A stretch of DNA of 64,000 bases. Source: Thecaphora thlaspeos (Eukaryota; Basidiomycota; Ustilaginomycetes; Urocystidales; Glomosporiaceae). The DNA is taken from NCBI GenBank assembly GCA_900291925.1, contig UWYS01000011.1, positions 186,001 to 250,000 on the forward strand, in the 5' to 3' direction. A program made the translations under genes and the position numbers. Below are positions 31,530 through 45,559 of this stretch, one piece after another. The notes under the pieces were generated by a model. It saw only the letters and a program-made list of their open reading frames with translations. It was not told where the DNA came from and made no database searches. The stretch's first letter is position 1; the number at the start of each line of letters is the position of its first letter.

Positions 31530-34500
31530 ATGGTGTTCGGTCGATCGGACACCCGGCGCGAGCCGAGCCTCGATCAGCATGGCCACAACTACGATGCCAA
31601 CATTCTCTCGCCCTACCGGCCCGGGCCTTCGGACCAGAGCTACCTCACCGACCCGACTCATCCCGACTATGATCCCATGGTCGACCCCAACCTCCAGCTG
31701 CGGACCGTCCGTACCGCGGCCGCCTCCATTGCCGAGTCGCATCGCTCAGAGCAGCGCCGCGACGATCGACGGAAGGCCAAAAAGATTGGCAAGCAAAACA
31801 GCCTCTCGGGCAAGCTCTTTCGTGGCCGCACACTGCGAAAGGAGCGCAAGGAAGCGTCCGCGCTGGCTGGCATGGTGGCCAACGAGGTCGGCTCGCACAA
31901 GGGGTCTGGAGCTCTCGGCACCGGCGGCTACGGCGTGGGCGTCCCCTTTGACTCGGCGCAGCAGGACAAGACGCCGTACGCGCCCACTGCCGATGCTGAG
32001 CGGCGCGCCTGGGAAGAGGCCGAGCTCGAAGAGCAGGAGCGCCACTCCGACGATGACCAGCTCTCGGCGCCTCAGCAGAGCGGGCCCATGATGAAAAAGG
32101 TCAAGCCCAAGAAGCGGCGGAATGTCTACGTCAACGTCCAGCCGCTCTCGTCCGAACTCAAGAAGAACGGCGATCCGGCCGTCACCTACCCGAGGAACAA
32201 GGTCCGGACGTCCAAATATACGTTTGTCACCTTCCTCCCGCGCTTCCTCTTTGAGCAGTTCCGTAGGGTGGCAAACATCTACTTCCTCGGCCTCATCGTC
32301 CTTCAGGTCTTTCCGACATTCGGCGCCACCATCCCGCAGATTGCAATGCTGCCGCTCGTCGCCATCTTGACGATCACCGCCATCAAGGACTCGATCGAAG
32401 ATTACCGCAGGCACGTCCTCGACAACACCGTCAATAATTCGGCCGTCACGCGGCTTGGCGGCTGGCGAAACGTCAACCAGGCCAAGGATGCGTGCGGGCC
32501 ATTGCAGCGCCTGTTCGGGCTCGGCGGGCGCGGAAGCGCAAAGGTCTCGAAGGGCGTCCGGAAGCTGCGGGAAAAGGAGGACGCTATCGGCATGCGCGAG
32601 GTCTCGGGCAGCCGCAAACGCTTCAACGACGACGGCGCGGACGACTTCGGCGAGATCAGCGCCAGGAATCGAACCGGCCGCAGTGACAGCTTGAACAGCT
32701 CCAACGCGCTCCACACCATCGTCAGCGAGAGCGAGCGCGACGACATGAGCGTCCGCAACGGCAACGGCGGCGGCCAGGCTTCGTTCGGAGGAGGCGCTGG
32801 GCGGTCGACGACGGCCTACAGCACCGGCCACGCCAGCAATGCCGAGGGGGTCGTCGACTACAGCCGTCACACGCCCGGTATGGCCAAGTGGGAGAGGACG
32901 CTATGGAAGAAGCTCGAGGTCGGCGACATTGTGATGCTGCGCGAGGATGACCAAGTCCCGGCCGACATCGTCATCCTCAATTCGAGCGATCCGGACGGCA
33001 ACGCCTACGTCGAGACCAAGAACCTTGACGGCGAGACCAACCTCAAGGCGCGCAAGTCTCTCAAGGCGACGATGGGCATTCAGTCGGAGGAGGACCTCGA
33101 GCACGCCCGCTTCGTCATCGACTGCGAGGCGCCGCACGCCAACCTATACAGCTACAACGGCCTGCTCAAGTACACGTCTCGCGGCGGCGGCGGTGAAAAT
33201 AAGGAGGGCGGCTACTCAGACGCTCATGAGGCATTTCCGCCGAACAGCAGCGCATACGCAGCCGCCCAGCACCAGGCGAGGCGGACCGAGCCCGTGACGA
33301 TCAACGAGCTGCTTTTGCGAGGCTGCGCGCTGCGCAACACCGAGTGGGTAATTGGCGTCGTCGTCTTCACCGGAGAGGACACCAAGATCATGCTCAACAG
33401 CGGCGAGACGCCGTCGAAGCGCTCTAAGATCGAAAAGGAGACCAACTTCAACGTTTTCGTCAACTTCCTCATCCTCATGGTTCTCTGTATCATCTGCGCC
33501 GTGGTTGGTGGGCTGCGCCTCGACCAGAGCGACGCCAGCCGCGACTTCTACGAGCCCGGCGGCGAGGTCAGCGACATCAACGTCGTCAACGCGCTCATCA
33601 TCCTCGGCTCCTGCCTCGTCGTCTTCCAGAACATTGTCCCTATCTCGCTCTACATCTCCATCGAGATTGTCAAGACGATTCAGGCCTTCTTCATCTACCA
33701 GGACATAGAGATGTACTACGCCCCGCTCGACCACCCGTGCGTTCCGAAGACGTGGAACATCTCGGACGACCTCGGACAGATCGAGTACATTTTCAGCGAC
33801 AAGACAGGGACGCTGACGCAGAACGTGATGGAATTCAAGAAGTGCTCGATCAACGGCGTCACGTACGGCGAGGGGATCACCGAGGCCATGGTGGGCGCGA
33901 TGAAGCGTGATGGCAAGGATGTCTCGGGCTTCAGCGCCGAGAGGCAGGACGAGGAGCTGGCCGAGAAGCGTGATGTGATGGTCCAGACCATGTCGCGGGC
34001 GTTCAAGAACCGCTATCTCCGCCCCGACCGCGTCACGCTCATCTCGCCGCCCTTGGCCGACACCCTCGCCTCGAGCCACCAGAACCCGCAGCGCAAGAAC
34101 GTCGTCGCCTTCTTCCGCGCACTCGCCCTCTGTCACACGGCGCTGGCCGACCGGCCGAACGGCAACGACCCCTACATCGTTGACTACAAGGCTGAGAGCC
34201 CCGACGAGGCGGCGCTCGTCAGCGCGGCGCGCGACGCCGGCGCCGTCTTCATCAGCCGCAACCACAGCAGCATTGACATCGAGGTCGTCGGTCAGCCGGA
34301 GCGCTACACGCCGCTCCAGGTGCTCGAGTTCAACTCTACGCGGAAGCGCATGAGCATCATCGTCCGCGAGTCGGACGGCAAGCTGCTAATGATCACCAAG
34401 GGCGCCGACTCGATCATCTATCAGCGCCTCCGGAAGGACCACTCGGAGGAACTCAAGCAAAAGACGCAGCAGGACCTTGAGGACTTTGCCAACGCCGGCC

Positions 34501-37236
34501 TTCGCACGCTCTGCATCGCCTACCGCTACCTGGACGAGCACGAGTACGATGAGTGGGCCCGCCTCCATGAGGAGGCCGCGGCCAGCCTGACGGATCGCGA
34601 GGACGCGATCGACGCCGTTAACGAGAAGATCGAGGTCGACTTCACCCTGCTCGGCGCGACGGCGCTCGAGGACAAACTGCAGATCGGCGTGCCTGAGGCG
34701 ATCGCGACGTTCCACCAGGCCGGGATCAAGCTGTGGATCCTGACGGGTGACAAACTCCAGACGGCCATTGAGATCGGCTTCAGCTGCAACCTACTCTCAT
34801 CGGACATGGAGATCATGATTATCTCGGCCGACCACGAGGCGGGCACGCGCGCCCAGATCGAGGCGGCCTGTAACAAAATCGCCTCGGCCGGCCGGCCTGT
34901 CGTCATCGAAGAGCGGACCGGCCCGGGCAAGCGCAAGAAGACCCGCCGGCTCAACATCGAACCGACGGGCGAGGCGCCCAAGGCCGGCTTCGCGGTCGTC
35001 ATCGAAGAGCGGACCGGCCCGGGCAAGCGCAAGAAGACCTGCCGGCTCAACATCGAACCGACGGGCGAGGCGCCCAAGGCCGGCTTCGCGGTCGTCATCG
35101 ACGGTGAGACGCTCCGCTACGCCCTCGACGACAAGCTCAAGCCGCTCTTCCTCGCGCTCACCACGCAGTGCGAGGCGGTCGTCTGCTGCCGCGTCTCGCC
35201 GGCCCAGAAGGCGCTCACCGTCAAGCTGGTAAAGGACGGCAAGGACGCTATGACGCTCGCTATCGGCGACGGCGCCAACGACGTCGCCATGATCCAGGAG
35301 GCCCATGTCGGCGTCGGCATCGCCGGCCTCGAGGGCGCCCAGGCGTCGATGAGCGCCGACTACGCGATCGGGCAGTTCCGTTTCCTCAACCGCCTTCTAC
35401 TCGTTCACGGCCAGCTCTGCTACCACCGAATCGCCGACCTCCACAAGGTCTTCTTCTACAAGAACATCATCTGGACCTCGATCATGTTCTACTTCCAGAT
35501 CCACTGCGACTTTACCGCCTCCTACGTCTTCGACTACACCTTTGTGCTGCTGTACAACCTCGTCTTTAGCTCGCTCTGCGTCATCGTAATCGGAGCGCTC
35601 GACCAGGTCGTCAACGTCGGCGCCCTCTCGCACTTCCCGCAGACCTACAAGCGCGGCGTCCAGGGCAAGGAGTACACCAAGCCACTCTTCTACCTCTCGA
35701 TGCTCGACGCCGCTTACCAGGGCGCCGTGTGCTACTTTATCCCCTGGTGGTTCTGGACGTACGCGCCGATGGTGGGCTCGGCCGGCCAGGACATGTCGGG
35801 CCTCAACTTCTTCGGTACTTCGATCGCGGCCGGCACCGTCACCACGGCCAGCCTCTACGCCGGCCTAGTTGCCAAACACTGGTGCGTAGCCGTGACCGAC
35901 AAGGCGAGCATCTTGCTAGGGACGTTCCGCTGATGTGCTGACCGCCTCTTCATCTCCCTCTGCGTCCATCTGCTTCTCCCTTGTCTGACCGTCCGCTCAC
36001 AGGACCGCCATCTTCTGGCTCGTCGAGATCATCTCGCTGCTGAGCATTTACGTGTGGATCCTCGTCTACTCGGCCTTTCCCGTCTTCGCCTACCAGAACG
36101 TCGGCTATTACGTGATGCAGACGATCAACTTCTGGGCCGTAGTGCTGCTGATCACGGTCGTCTCGCTGCTGCCGAGATTCTTTGCGCGGGCCTGGCGCTC
36201 GTCGTTCTCGCCCAACGAGCTCGATCTCGTCCGCGAGGCGTGGGTCAAGGGAGGGCTCAAGGACCAGCTCGACATCCCGCACCGGAGCGCAAAGAGGAAC
36301 GGCAAGGCGGCGCAGAGGCACCGCGACGTCGAGCGGAACCAGGACAACCTCTTCTTCGCCGCCAAGCGTTCGACGGAGAGGCAGAAGAACACCCTCTATG
36401 CGGACGGCGACGATGTCTCGGAGACGTCGGCCGATCCCTTCCCCACCGTCGACTACGAGCAACAATACAATGGCCAGCGCCCGCCTTCGAGCCCGCGCGC
36501 TGCGAACGACCGCAGCGGCGCCGCCTCGGGTCTCTCCTACTACGACCCGGACCAGCTGCCGGGCAGGGGGACGCCACAGCCCTTCGTCAGCCGCAAGCAG
36601 CAGCAGTGGCAGCAGCACGGCCCGGCCGGCTACGACACCTATAACAATGACCAATACCGCTTGTCGCAGCAGTCGTCCAATATGTCGACCGACCCGAGGC
36701 CTGACGTCCCGCTGATCAACGTCCAGAGGGCCTCTGGCTCGACCTATCACCACGACGCCGGCGCTGCGATGAGCATGTCGCACGACCAGCTGGTGGGTGT
36801 CGGTAGCGGCGACGTACAGGAGCACGAGCCGGGTCGCCCGCGTCCGCGACAGGAGCCATCGGCGGACAGCTTCTCGCGCACCTTTGACGAGGCGTTCGGG
36901 GACGAGTACAGCGCGTCGCCGATTCCCGCCGCGGCGGGCGGGCCATCGCACCCGGCCGCCGCACCGGTGACGCCCAACTCGTACTCATCGCGGTATCACG
37001 ACCGGTTCAAGGCGGCCTCGGCATCGCCGCCGAGTCGAAGCGGCGAGGATGGCTTTGGAGACGTGGGCGGCTACTCTGACCCGAACACCGGCAGCCTACC
37101 GACGGAAGGGGGTGGCGGAGTCGCGCTCGCAACGACGGCAGCGGCGTCGTCGCACGCACAGGAAGGGTCGTCAGTGTCGGACGTATCCTGGCATACGGCG
37201 CGCGGCGATGACCTCTTGCAGCGTCACAGGCAGTAG
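31530..37236 (+). CDS. P4-ATPase, Dnf-type phospholipid flippase
   Basis: Exon 1 is 31530-35881 and exon 2 is 36003-37236, giving 1861 aa. It flips phospholipids from the outer to the inner leaflet, probably at the plasma membrane or late secretory pathway. A disordered N-terminus of about 195 residues precedes RNVYVNVQPLSSELK and YPRNKVRTSKYTFVTFLPR (Dnf1/2-like). Further motifs: actuator NLDGETNLKA (about residue 500), P4-specific VPISLYISIEIVK, phosphorylation site DKTGTLTQN (Asp near 757), TGDKLQTAIEIG, hinge GDGANDVAMIQEA (near 1246), and C-terminal spans. The last 330 residues are disordered. Residues about 1124-1187 hold two nearly identical 32-residue units (VVIEERTGPGKRKK...), a recent 96-bp duplication. 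The intron junction restores KHWTAIFWLVEI. It is longer than most Dnf proteins because of both tails and linker inserts. Confidence 0.95.
34899..35090 (+). repeat. In-frame 96-bp tandem duplication inside the flippase gene
   Basis: Copy 1 is 34899-34994 and copy 2 is 34995-35090. The only difference I see is C to T at 35040, changing Arg to Cys. Each unit starts with GTCGTCATCGA, and this 11-mer occurs a third time directly after copy 2. That suggests slippage or unequal exchange between short direct repeats. Confidence 0.93.
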
Positions 37237-37715
37237 GGCCGTATGTAGATTCGCCTACACTCGGCAGCCTTGCCGCCCGTAGTCTCCCTGTCCCTTTTCG
37301 TGCCCTTGCCCTTCTTACCACACACACACGGACTCCTTTCTCCCTCTTGCACGCTCCTCTTCCCTCCCTTTCGTCTCCCCACTCTGTTTATCGCCCGCGG
37401 ATAGTTGGTCTCAACGCTTAGTGCTGTCTCTGCTGTTCTTTTCTCGCCGTCGCCTCCCTCGTGAGGGACGTCGCATGTTACTCGACCCCGTATCGCCCTC
37501 GTTCCGAAAGGTTCCCCGATAACGATGGTGATGAAGAAATGTTAATGAATCAACGACCTTTCCGAGATGCTGGACTGCCGTGCGTGTTGGCCGGACTCGG
37601 TTCTGTTTGGCAGGGTAGGTAGGTAGGTAGGTAGGTAGGATGGGAGGCAGAAGGAAGAAGAGGGAGGTACAAGTACAGTATCTGATGTCGTGTTGTTTGC
37701 GGTGATGACGAGGGA
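37237..37715. other. Convergent 3' region between flippase and RRM genes
   Basis: It contains CT-rich 3' sequence and a GTAG tetranucleotide run (about 37615-37640). No gene recognised. Confidence 0.6.
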
Positions 37716-38471
37716 TTAGGCAGGGGCGGACGTCGAAGTGGATGCGCCGGGAAGGACGTCCGGCTCGTCGGGCTTGAGAGCGTGTTGTTTGATCCATTCC
37801 TGCGTTTCGCCAGAGGGGGACGGTAAGAAAGAGATGGTATGAGCTATCGACTGTGATGTCGTGAGTGAAGAGGAAGAGAGAGAGAGGGAAAGAAACGTAC
37901 CTCATCCTGCCATACGGCACCTCCACCTCTCGATGAAGTCTTCATTGGTCTAGCGACGTTGACATTGACGACCCTCTACCCACAACATTGTGAAGACATA
38001 ACAAATGCAAAACTTCTCTTTTTTTTTTTTTAGCTTTAACCTTGTCTCCACTCTTCACTCTTTTTCCGGAGACGATGAATAGAGGGGAAGAGGAGGACAC
38101 TTACACCTTGAATCTCATTTAGATGCATATTATCAACGGCATCTTCAACCTCACGCGGAGTGGAGAAGGTTACGAATCCGAATCCTCGATGTAAACCCGG
38201 TCCGTCGATAGGTCGAGGAAGGTTGATCTCGATGATATCTCCGAATGGAGAGAAGGCGGTGTGTAGTGTTTGAGAGGTCGTACTGTCCGATAGACCGCCT
38301 TCGTGTCGGGATAGGAAAAAAGGGGGGGGGGGGGGGAGGAAGTAAGAAGAGTGACCGCATCATGGTCAGAAGATGGCATGTTCGGAAAGAGGGAACAGGA
38401 AGAATCAGTGCAAAAAAGGAGTGAGCCTGCGACGTACCGACAAAGATTGTGGTTGATTTCGTATCTGACAT
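37716..38471 (-). CDS. RRM-only protein like the RRM of cyclophilin E
   Basis: Four exons (38438-38471, 38105-38298, 37901-37975, 37716-37799) give 128 aa. The single RNA recognition motif has RNP2 TIFVGGLSD and RNP1 RGFGFVTFS. DAVDNMHLNEIQGRVVNVNVARP then closes the fold. This arrangement and the tail after it (AVWQDEEWIKQHAL) are those of the RRM of PPIE/cyclophilin E, which binds RNA and interacts with splicing factors. The peptidyl-prolyl isomerase domain is absent: the frame stops soon after. All junctions join in frame. The first exon is only 34 nt. Probably a nuclear RNA-binding protein. Confidence 0.88.
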
Positions 38472-38808
38472 GGTGCAGGTGGTATGTGATGCAGATGCAG
38501 TGTGGCGATGATGGTCGTGGTGGAGGAAGAAGTTGCACGTTGCGAGGTGGCCCCTCGCCTGGTGAGAAAAAAAGTGGAGTGTTGCGCGCGATGCGAGCGC
38601 GAGGTGCGGGATACGGACCGTGGGCCCCCCAGGCTGGCTTTGTCGTGGCTGTACCAAGCTAAAATCTCTGGTGGCTCAGTCTCGAATGCCACGCCGCTTC
38701 AGCCATGCCTGCTTCTACACGGACGTTTCGTCTGTCTCTGAGCAACACGGCGTCTTCACCTTTCGACTCTACAGCCGGGTCATCTACAAGGGGTAGCGAC
38801 TCTCCAGG
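38472..38808. other. Short intergenic gap, RRM promoter side
   Basis: It lies between the RRM start and the AKR stop, both on the minus strand. No gene or strong element is seen. Confidence 0.5.
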
Positions 38809-40358
38809 TCAGGCCCAAAGCGCCATGTGCTGCCTAGAGCTTTCGTTGTACCTCCCGCCGTGCACCTTGAAGCTCTCGAGCACCTTTTGGATCTGTTCGA
38901 GCTCCTCGCTCTTGAGTTGGATGCTGGCAGAGGCCGTGTTTTCGCGCACCCGCGACGCTTTGCGGGATCCGGGGAGCGGGATGATGACGTGCGAACTGCT
39001 CTGGTGGATGAGCCAGGAGAGGGCCAGCTGCGCCGCGCTGCAGGGCGGCGTGCGCTTGCTGGCTGCATCCTCAAAGGCTCGCACCAGGTCAAGGTTCTTG
39101 TCAAAGTTCTGTCGTCACGGCGATCGACGGAAGGGCGGTAGGCGATGGTCAGAAGCAGCTTCACCTGACACGGACAAGGGCAGTGCGCGGCCAGGTTGCT
39201 CACCTCCTCCGAAAACTTATTGTGCGTCAGCCTCATGTCAGCCTCGGGGATGTCGGAGCGCTTCTTGATCGTGCCGGTGAACATGCCCTGACCGACGGGG
39301 CTGTAGGCCAGAATGGGGACCAGGAGCTCTTCGCAGATACGCAAGACGCCCAGCTCTTCCGCGTCGCGCATCCAGGGCGAGTACTCGGTCTCGACAAAGG
39401 CGATCGGCGCCGCCTTGGCTGCCTGTCGGATGGTCTCTGCGCCCACCTCGGATACCGAGATGTGGTGGAACAGACCCTTGCCGCGCACCTCTTTGCCGCT
39501 CTTTGCGTCGATGTAGGTCTGCGACGAGAGCGAGAGGAGGTTCTGCATGGCCTCCTCGACCGAGGTCTGCTCGCGTTGCAGTTGCCATGACCGTGGGACC
39601 GCGGGGACGGACATTCGTCGTCAGCAGATGCCCGTCGCCGACATTTTGACGGCGGGAGCTGAACGTAAACTCACCTTTGTGTCGACGCGGGCCATTTCGT
39701 AGAAGTCGACCTCCTTGCCGCCCTGGTCTGTGCTGAGGTGCTTGCGGATCTCCTTGAGGTCCTCCTCAACGTTGGAAGGGGTGGCATCGAAATGGGAGCC
39801 AAAGATTCCCTTTTCGCGCAACGAGGGCTGGGAGGCCGCCTTTGACGGAGACGTAGACCTTGTCCTTGTACTTCGGGTTTGCGTCAAAGAAGCGCTTGAG
39901 AAGCTTGAGATTGGCGTAGGGGTCGGACGTGGGTCCGTAGAATGCGCTAGCTGCGATGGCGTGAGGCAAAAGGGAGAGGGACAAGGCAACCTTGGATTTT
40001 AGCGGAGAGCAAGCGACGGGATGTCGAGGGGCTAGAAGGGAGAACTCACAGTTCCAGAGCGTGGCGCCACAGTCGGCAGCTGCCTTCATCGTCTCAAAGG
40101 CCTGTGCGTCGGGAGCTATGGGAGAACGGTGAAGCCGGAAGAGAGCGGAGCGAATGTCAGCGTCCTCGCACATGACTCCTGTACTAGCTATACTCTACCG
40201 TCGCTCTCCTGAGGAGCGTAGCGCTTGGCGCTGCACTTACTAGCCCGTTCGGGAGGGCACCAGGTCATGCCCATCAGGCCTAAGCCGACCTGCCCGACCT
40301 TGATGTTGGAGGCGGAACCTCCGAGGCTGCGGAGAGGGGCCGTGCTGTTCTGCGACAT
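38809..40358 (-). CDS. Aldo-keto reductase with a one-base frame break
   Basis: Five exons (40241-40358, 40050-40115, 39675-39950, 39204-39566, 38809-39108) encode about 373 aa. It is an NADPH-dependent aldo-keto reductase of the YakC/pyridoxal-reductase type (AKR13/AKR8-like). Visible are KVGQVGLGLMGMTW, NSSAFYGPTSDPYANLKLL with the catalytic Tyr, DKVYVSVKG with the catalytic Lys, then EYSPWMRDAEELG, PILAYSPVGQGMFTG, LALSWLIHQ and IIPLPGSRKASRV. Within exon 3 the frame that carries VYVSVKGG does not continue: the next conserved block (SNVEEDLKEIRKHL, YEMARVDTK) is in the +1 frame. The exon total is one base over a multiple of three. No plausible intron fits between about 39790 and 39845. It is either a sequencing indel or a genuinely inactivated gene. 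Confidence 0.8.
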
Positions 40359-41424
40359 GGCTGACAGTGGGATGTGATTGTGTGCAAGAGAGTAGTGGGG
40401 ACAGGAGACGGTCGAAGAGGCAGAGAGAGGGCGAGCGAGGCGGGGCGGGGCTTCTTGGAAGTGCAAGAGTCCCGGTGTTTCGGAGGGTGGCCGGAGGGGA
40501 GGTTTGTCTTGTTGCAAGGTTTCCGTTGGAATCTGGCAAGGTTGTGGGGAGGTGGCTGTGGTCACGCGCCAAGGTGTGGGCCGCCTGACGCCTGCATCTA
40601 ACTAGGCCACGCATCGCCTCGGCCCGTGCCGACACACGTCAAGGGGGTGGAGGTGGAGGTTGCTGCCGGACGGCCGGATCGGCGCCGCTCTTGCGAGCCT
40701 CTAGAAATTCGAGGCGAGTCACGTGCGCGACGGAGCGCGTCGCCTAGGCTGAGGGCGAGGGCGGGCTGCTTCTTTTACAGGGTTGAAGGAGCCGTCTACT
40801 GTACACTGCGACACACAACTTTGTAACGCAAGCAAGGCTCGCCGCCCGCCGCGTGCCAGACGAGGGTCCTCAACGAAGCGTCCCTTGCGGACGACAGAGT
40901 AGCTGGCCAGTCGCCCACCCCACCCTCTCCTCCTACAGGCGGCCTTTGCACTCGACAGCCTCTCTTCCCTCTCTCTCCCTCGCCATCTTCACCTTCCCCT
41001 TCCTCGTCCTCGCCCTATTCCCCTTCTGCACTCACTCAGACTCCCTCCCCCTTCTCTCTCACAGGTGCAAGCCTGGCCACCAAACGGCCCGACTCTTACG
41101 TCCTTCAGCCCCCTCCCACCGCCATCACCTCTCTCCGCTCCGTCTATCTCTCACAAGCATCCCTCCATGTTTCATCGCCCTTCTTCGTAGACACAGCCTG
41201 CCACCCCTTCGTCCGAGCTCACGCCATCAGCACCCTGTCACAGCCCATCGCTCGCACGCTGCACCCTTGCATCCCGACGCAAAGCATCGACATCAACACG
41301 AACGCATCACCTATTCGCACCTCGCTCGACATCGACTTGCCTGCTACAAACTCCCCTCGGTGGACGACTGACTGCCAGCGCCAACAACCTTCTCGCCTCC
41401 TCCTTGGCCCCCACCAACAATAGC
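40359..41424. other. Divergent promoter region, AKR and polo kinase
   Basis: The region starts with a GAG-rich stretch and ends with a long CT-rich leader (about 40910-41420) before the polo ATG. The polo frame is open upstream through a TTG at 41404 but has no ATG before 41425. No gene recognised. Confidence 0.5.
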
Positions 41425-45112
<3,688 letters not shown>

Positions 45113-45559
45113 TCGTGTCCCTCCCCCCCCCCCTTCCCTCCCTTCCCATCGCCCTCGCTCGTTCTCTCTCTCGTGTATCCGGGGCTTCTTTCGTCTTTAC
45201 CTCATTTCCACCTCTCCCTCATTATTTCTCCTTCAAGTCTCGGAGGTCTCGCATGTCCAGTACACTTTCTCTGTCTCTCTTCTGCCACACGTTCGTTCAC
45301 TCATCTCTCTCTCTCCCTGGATCTCGACATCTTTCTCCCCTCATTCATGTTACATACATACTAGAAGCGTCGTAGCTCCGTAGAGTAGTACATATTGCAT
45401 ATTGTTCCGCCCTTGTCAACGCCCCCTTCTCTTGGAGGTGATCTCGTCTCATCGGTAACTGTTAACCCTCGCTCCGTGTGGTCGCACTTGGACCAAGTGT
45501 CGGGGTCCAGAGGGTTTGGGCAAGTATCGTTCGCCCGCCCGCTCATTCACATACGCTAC
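45113..45559. other. Convergent 3' region between polo and BTB/CAP-Gly genes
   Basis: CT-rich sequence, including a run of ten C at 45124-45134, follows the polo stop. No gene recognised. Confidence 0.6.

Noticed and set aside
31746..32870. 374-codon minus-strand open frame
   Set aside because: Antisense of the flippase N-terminal half; the flippase frame carries the conserved motifs.
39790..39845. Programmed +1 frameshift in the AKR gene
   Set aside because: No known slippery sequence or stimulatory structure is evident, and metabolic AKR genes are not known to use one; indel or mutation is the simpler view.
41404..41424. Polo kinase start at 41404
   Set aside because: The codon there is TTG; the first ATG in frame is 41425.
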